From NCBI RefSeq assembly GCF_900492205.1, contig NZ_UEYQ01000002.1, positions 310,001 through 374,000 on the forward strand: a stretch of 64,000 nt of DNA. Reading direction: 5' to 3'. The notes under the pieces were generated by a model. That model worked only from the letters and a program-made list of their open reading frames with translations. It was not told the DNA's origin and did no database searches. How positions within the stretch are numbered: the stretch's first letter is position 1; each line of letters starts with the position of its first letter. Positions 63,423-64,000 of this stretch are shown piece by piece. This stretch comes from Ciceribacter sp. T2.26MG-112.2. GTDB taxonomy: Bacteria; Pseudomonadota; Alphaproteobacteria; Rhizobiales; Rhizobiaceae. The position numbers and the translations under genes were made by a program.

Positions 63423-64000
63423 ATGCAGCAACTGGCCGTCATCTGCGATCTCGCTGCTGCCCTCTTCCTCGCCGTCTGCGCCATCAGGGGCGCTGGCGGG
63501 CGGCCCTTGCCCGCCCTGGTTCCGTTCTTGGCCCTTGGACTCGGTTCTGCCGCTCTTGCCGCCTTGCTGGCGGCTGAGCCGAGCTTCGGCGGTTCCCTGC
63601 TGATCCTGCTGGCGGTCGGGATCGGCTGCACACTGGGTGCGGCCGTGGCGCTTTCCGCCTCTCTTGCGCGTGTTCCGCTGTTCCTGACCGGCCTTTTGAT
63701 CCTTTACGCGATCGTTGCGATCCTTCTTGCCTTCGCCATCGTCGACCGCGGTTCCCCATTCTGGCAGGCAGGTACGGGAACGGGCGACATCGAGCGGCTG
63801 GGCGCGGCCACTGTGGCGATGATCGCCGGCTGCCTGGTGCTGGGCGGCGGGAGCGTGCTTCTTTTTAGACGCGTCCGGGCGGCGAGCGCAGGGGAGTGGT
63901 TTGGCGGTCTGCGGCGCCTTCAAGCCGTTTCCACTGCCATGACCCTGTTGCTCGCCGGCGTCTTTCTCGTCACGCACAGCCCGCTGACATTCTGGCTCTG
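63423..64000 (+). CDS. PntB-like membrane protein, partial at window edge
   Basis: Open from ATG 63423 to the right edge (192 codons, no stop). Multiple hydrophobic helices in the arrangement of the PntB N-terminal domain, including LAAALFLAVCAIRGAGGRP early on and a TGDIERLGAATVAMIAGCLV segment where PntB has SLIEMSLGVAIGAITFTGS. It ends TFWLW, where PntB has a similar FWL stretch. Much diverged from usual PntB. The C-terminal NADP(H) domain, if any, lies outside. Confidence 0.5.
   Translation, partial: MQQLAVICDLAAALFLAVCAIRGAGGRPLPALVPFLALGLGSAALAALLAAEPSFGGSLLILLAVGIGCTLGAAVALSASLARVPLFLTGLLILYAIVAILLAFAIVDRGSPFWQAGTGTGDIERLGAATVAMIAGCLVLGGGSVLLFRRVRAASAGEWFGGLRRLQAVSTAMTLLLAGVFLVTHSPLTFWL

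Overview
The window looks like chromosome of a GC-rich alphaproteobacterium of the Rhizobiales, most likely Rhizobiaceae (Rhizobium/Agrobacterium/Ensifer/Shinella group). The grounds are the sitABC manganese operon, the rhizobial type of GltX next to LysS, an Omp25/RopB-like porin, metNIQ, paired COG0523 GTPase and WD40 genes, an aa3-oxidase subunit IV gene, and GC-rich intergenic mosaic repeats. I see no rRNA, tRNA, CRISPR, prophage or insertion sequence. Most of it reads as ordinary core plus catabolic chromosome.

Layout. 1-2.6 kb: manganese ABC operon (minus strand), divergent from an anchored Ala/Pro/His-rich protein. 4.2-7.4 kb: lysS and gltX around a 45-bp perfect inverted repeat. 7.4-7.9 kb: gene-free, with a candidate structured RNA. 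7.9-14.4 kb: SLC13/RCK transporter, TerC protein, and a TetR regulator divergent from an EmrAB-type efflux pair. 14.5-27.6 kb: carbohydrate island with LacI-xylB-xylA, a second LacI facing a ribose-type ABC operon, a TIM-barrel isomerase-like enzyme, a Gfo/Idh/MocA dehydrogenase and a GH1 beta-glucosidase. 27.6-31.9 kb: HxlR/nitroreductase pair and metNIQ. 31.9-40.8 kb: small membrane proteins, trhO, a WYL regulator, CYTH-CHAD pair, KDPG aldolase, DUF533, a GNAT, NicO-type Ni/Co exporter with DUF1007, LysR. 40.8-43.2 kb: ornithine decarboxylase behind a ~400-nt leader. 43.5-49.5 kb: two outer-membrane proteins, pyruvyl-transferase-like and GSCFA proteins, WD40 and COG0523 GTPase. 49.7-54.8 kb: VapBC-type module, creatininase, MarR, LacI with a 2-hydroxyacid dehydrogenase, glutamine-amidotransferase-like hydrolase. 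55.2-59.0 kb: TakP-like TRAP transporter whose binding-protein gene converges on its QM genes. 59.4-64 kb: GGDEF-EAL phosphodiesterase, FeeM/LuxI-like acyltransferase, cytochrome oxidase subunit IV, and two genes resembling the membrane subunits of proton-translocating transhydrogenase.

How parts work together. The sugar island carries uptake (ABC), cytosolic oxidation (Gfo/Idh/MocA), a metal TIM-barrel enzyme and a glycosidase. That combination suggests oxidative breakdown of a glycoside through a keto-sugar. Its regulators appear to use paired operators 21 bp apart. Several other regulatory sites are visible: a TetR palindrome over the efflux promoter, a VapBC palindrome, and an FNR/FixK-type box in class II position before ompW. 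The best candidates for something new are the RNA at 7659-7838, the keto-sugar module, and the transhydrogenase-like pair at the right edge. All functional calls come from reading the sequence; no database search was run.
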